Assembly (NCBI RefSeq): GCF_002028425.1
Contig: NZ_CP020042.1
Location: 5,121,560-5,185,559, forward strand
From: Streptomyces katrae
GTDB lineage: Bacteria; Actinomycetota; Actinomycetes; Streptomycetales; Streptomycetaceae
DNA length: 64,000 nt
Reading direction: 5' to 3'
The notes under the pieces: model-generated
Seen by the model: only the letters and a program-made list of their open reading frames with translations
The model's database searches: none
Told to the model about the DNA's origin: nothing
Program-made: the position numbers and the translations under genes
Shown here: piece by piece, positions 61,820 to 64,000 of the stretch
Numbering within the stretch: the stretch's first letter is position 1
Layout of the letters: each line of letters begins with the position of its first letter

Positions 61820-61913
61820 GCCATCGCCCCCTCGAGGGGTGGGGGCCGGGCGGTGTTTGCCCACCCACCTCGCGGCGGGGTCCGGGCGGGGCGGGCCGGG
61901 TCAGCGGACCGGG
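61820..61913. repeat. Dispersed ~94-bp repeat, copy 2
   Basis: Same element as 54452-54545. The first 71 bp match with four mismatches; the middle differs by a short gap, and GCGGACCGG is again present near the end. It starts 11 bp after the LysR stop. Confidence 0.85.
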
Positions 61914-62006
61914 GGCGGGGGAGGGGCGGGGTCTCGGTTGGGCGGTCTCAGGGATGGGTTGGGGCTTTCCCGTCAGTCTCATCGTCCTTCCGCGTCGGGC
62001 CGGTCA

Positions 62007-62063
62007 GTCAAGAGCGCTCCTTCGTCGCGTCGCTACGCGATGTCGCTGCGCTCCACTCTTGAC
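62007..62063. repeat. Terminal hairpin of the left palindrome arm
   Basis: GTCAAGAG (62007-62014) pairs with CTCTTGAC (62056-62063); inside, TCGCGT/ACGCGA forms a second stem with loop CGCT. It mirrors the hairpin at 63151. Confidence 0.8.
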
Positions 62064-62232
62064 AGCCCGTCCCGCCACGGAAAAACGAAGACTGCCGGGA
62101 AACCCCCAAAGGAACGGGACGGACGTTCACTGGACATCCGGCGGACTCAGCGACCCTCCGGGGTCGTCGGGGGCCGCCTCGCCAAGCATCCGGGCCGACA
62201 TCCATGCCATTCGGGGCCGCGATCCGCGACAG

Positions 62233-62981
62233 ATCGCTACGCGCTCCTCCCGTCTCAGCGTCCGCCGACCGCCTGGGGCCGCTGCCCGCACCAAAGGACG
62301 ACAGAATCGGCATCCGGGGCCGGTGGGCGCGACAGATCGCTACGCGCTCCTCTCGTCTCGGCGTCCGGCGGCCGTCTGGGGCCGCTGCCCGCAGGAAAGG
62401 ACGACAGGATCGGCATCCGGGGCCGGTGGGCGCGTCAAATCGCTACGCGCTCCTCTGATTTCGGCGTCCGCGACCCGCCTGGGGCCGCTGCCCGCACCAA
62501 AGGCCGACGGAATTGGCATCCGAAGCCGCCAGGCGCGCCAGATCGCTACGCGCTCCTCGTTTTTCGGCGTCCGGCGGCCGCCGGGGGCTGATACCTGCAC
62601 CAAATGACGACCAGGGCAGCATCCGGGCTTGCGGGCGCGTCAGATCGCTACGCGCTGCCGAAATCCCGGCGTCCGGCGGCCGGCTGGGGCTGGTGGCGGC
62701 ACCAAAAGCCGATCCGCAGAGCATCCCGGCCCAAGACGGCCGCCAGCCGCCGAGAAATGAGGAGCGCGTAGCGATCTGACGCGCCTGGGGTCGCCTGATG
62801 GCCTTCTCATCGGCATTTCGTGCAGGCAGCAACCCCAGCCGGCCGCCGGACGCTGAAAAGACAGGAGCGCGTAGCGATTTGATGCGCCCACCGGCCCCGG
62901 ATGCCGATTCTGTCGGCCTTTGGTGCGGGCAGCGGCCCCAGGCGGTCGGCGGACGCCGAAACCAGAGGAGCGCGTAGCGAT
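62233..62981. repeat. Array of eight 103-bp units, five plus then three minus
   Basis: The tag ATCGCTACGCGCTCCT starts at 62233, 62336, 62439 and 62542 (spacing 103), with a variant at 62644 (spacing 102). Its reverse complement starts at 62760, 62863 and 62966 (spacing 103). Each unit also carries GCGTCC(G/C)..., CTGGGGCCGCTGCC, a CCAAA-GACGA segment and GGCATCCGGGGCCGGTGGGC. Confidence 0.92.
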
Positions 62982-63150
62982 CTGTCGCGGAGGGCGGCCC
63001 CGAATGGCATGGATGTCGGCCCGGATGCTTGGCGAGGCGGCCCCCGGCCTCCCCGCCTGGTCGCTGATTCCGCCGTGTGTCCATCGATGGACCGTGCCGT
63101 TCTTCTGGGGGTTTCCCGGCAGTCCTTGTCTTTCCGGGGCGGGACGGGCT

Positions 63151-63207
63151 GTCAAGGGTCGCCGAAGGCGATCGCGAAGCGACGCGACCGAAGGGAGCGC
63201 CCTTGAC
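63151..63207. repeat. Terminal hairpin of the right palindrome arm
   Basis: GTCAAGGG (63151-63158) pairs with CCCTTGAC (63200-63207). It is the mirror copy of 62007-62063; the seventh base pair changed from A-T to G-C on both sides of the stem. Confidence 0.8.
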
Positions 63208-63445
63208 AGGGCGGCCCGAACCGGAAGGACAGTGGGACTGACGGGAAAGCCCCAGGGCTGCTCTGAGACCGCCCAGGTCAGACCCCGATCCCGTGGGTCC
63301 CGGGTGCCCGTCCTCCGCCGCCGCATCGCCGGAATCCCGATTCCCCCGCTCGGCCCCCGTCCGGCCCCCCAGTCCGCCCCACGCTCGGCCCCCCGCTGTC
63401 CGCCCCCGCCCCGCCCCCCGACGCCGCGCCGCACCGGGTGCGTGC

Positions 63446-63500
63446 TTGACTTCGGGGTAGCGCGATATATCGTGTTCTACAGAAGACGCGATATGTTGCG
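63446..63500 (+). promoter_or_regulatory. Promoter and palindromic operator of the DUF4097 gene
   Basis: TTGACT (63446-63451) is a -35 box; TATCGT at 63468 (16 bp on) can be the -10. CGATATATCG (63463-63472) is a perfect palindrome over the -10 and a related CGCGATATGTTGCG occurs at 63487. Palindromes of this AT-rich type are typical of PadR repressors, often encoded next to DUF4097 genes; the neighbour is outside the window. Confidence 0.55.
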
Positions 63501-63535
63501 TGCGTCGTCGTCAGTCCATGAGGAGGAGCAGCACC

Positions 63536-64000
63536 ATGCCTGAGCAGATGACCTGGTCCGTCCCCGCCCCCCAGCGGATCGCCTTCGAGCAGCCGGTCAC
63601 GGACCTGCGGGTCCGTGTGGTCGGCGGCACCGTCAACGTCGTCGCCTCCGAGGACGGGCCCGCTCGGCTGGAGGTCACCGAGGTCGACGGGCCCCCGCTG
63701 CACGTGGTGCAGGAGGGCGGCGTCCTCACCGTGTCCTACGAGGACCTGCCCTGGAACGGTTCCCAGGGCTTCAAGAAGTGGTTCGAGGGCAAGCCCTGGA
63801 AGGCCTGGTCCGGTTCCTCCGCCGACGGGCGCAAGGCCTGGGAGCGCAGCGTCACCGTCACGCTGACGGTGCCCGCCGCCACCGCCGTCCAGCTGGCCAC
63901 CGTCAGCGCGACCGCGTTCGTCTCCGGCATCTCCGCCGCCACCGAGGTCACCGGGGTCTCGGGCGACGCCACCCTGGTCGGGCTCTCCGGGCGGGTCAAG
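63536..64000 (+). CDS. DUF4097-domain protein, 3' end outside the window
   Basis: The frame is open from ATG 63536 to the window end (155 codons). GAGGAGGAG lies 7 nt upstream. The sequence shows the beta-helix-like pattern of DUF4097 (putative adhesin/toastrack fold): VRVVGGTVNVVASEDGPARLEV and later repeated T-V-S-x-x-A-x-V-x-G-I strands. A short Trp/Lys-rich insert (WFEGKPWKAWSG) occurs around residue 80. No signal peptide. Function unknown. Confidence 0.82.
   Translation, partial: MPEQMTWSVPAPQRIAFEQPVTDLRVRVVGGTVNVVASEDGPARLEVTEVDGPPLHVVQEGGVLTVSYEDLPWNGSQGFKKWFEGKPWKAWSGSSADGRKAWERSVTVTLTVPAATAVQLATVSATAFVSGISAATEVTGVSGDATLVGLSGRVK

Larger units (their letters stand above)
61927..63287. 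repeat. 1.36-kb imperfect palindrome with nested 103-bp tandem repeats
   Basis: The arms 61927-62454 and 62760-63287 are reverse complements about a centre at 62607. Matching landmarks on both sides keep that centre exactly (outer GGGGTCT/AGACCCC, terminal hairpins, repeat units 1-3 with 8-6), so the arms have no net insertion or deletion. Where I aligned bases by hand, roughly four in five match. The central 305 bp hold two more repeat units in plus orientation. No gene is supported: the unit is 103 bp, not a multiple of three, so frames change from unit to unit. It fills most of the 1.7-kb gap between the LysR and DUF4097 genes. Confidence 0.9.

Noticed and set aside
62233..62981. CRISPR array
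   Set aside because: Units are 103 bp and similar throughout; there is no short repeat/unique spacer pattern and no cas gene.
61954..63434. Several long open frames inside the palindromic repeat region, with repeated Arg/Ser/Gly-rich peptides
   Set aside because: The repeat unit is 103 bp, so each frame shifts from unit to unit; frames exist on both strands; none has a ribosome site or known domain. They are GC-rich shadows.

Overview
The window is chromosomal DNA of a Streptomyces species. The evidence is very high GC with the matching third-position bias, GTG and TTG starts, two initiator tRNA genes without an encoded CCA, and a set of Streptomyces signature genes (dasRABC, sigR-rsrA, wblE, ushX-sigH, eshA, a snapalysin). 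From memory, the gene order resembles the core chromosome around SCO5200-SCO5255 of S. coelicolor. Most of it is ordinary, well-conserved core genome.

Left part (1-22 kb): three AIM24 paralogues in a row (the first cut by the window edge); a NUDIX hydrolase coupled to a DUF2342 protein; an NAD-dependent epimerase-like protein; moaE, followed by a stray 43-bp copy of its own 3' end; a YlbL-type Lon/PDZ protease; a UPF0182 membrane protein; two identical initiator tRNAs flanking a Sel1-repeat gene; a Fur-type regulator divergent from a catalase; CBS, hisN, TetR and SMR genes; then rsgA and aroA.

Middle (22-36 kb): an M50-like peptidase divergent from an SRAP (YedK/HMCES) protein; the thiol-stress pair sigR-rsrA with its autoregulated promoter; two coupled membrane HD-domain genes; peptide deformylase; the class Ia ribonucleotide reductase operon nrdA-nrdB-nrdS, preceded by a cobalamin riboswitch and two NrdR boxes; and a Uma2-type nuclease-fold protein.

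Right-middle (36-46 kb) is the aminosugar region: cstA with its small partner; dasR; dasA-dasB-dasC and a GH3 hexosaminidase; nagB. DasR sites (dre) lie before dasA and nagB. A third, previously unassigned dre-like site lies before a PdtaS-like kinase at 47 kb.

Right part (46-61.8 kb): an SDR lacking the usual catalytic Tyr, with a divergent TetR and twin operators; the kinase/wblE pair; a diacylglycerol kinase-like gene; ushX-sigH; an Na+/H+ antiporter; a PLP enzyme; an amidase; the family 2B encapsulin eshA translationally coupled to a polyprenyl synthetase; and a snapalysin with its divergent LysR.

The least explained part is 61.8-63.5 kb. It has no convincing gene. It holds a ~1.36-kb imperfect palindrome centred at 62607, whose arms carry a 103-bp tandem repeat (five units one way, three the other) and paired terminal hairpins showing a compensatory base-pair change. 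The window ends inside a DUF4097 gene with a palindromic operator.
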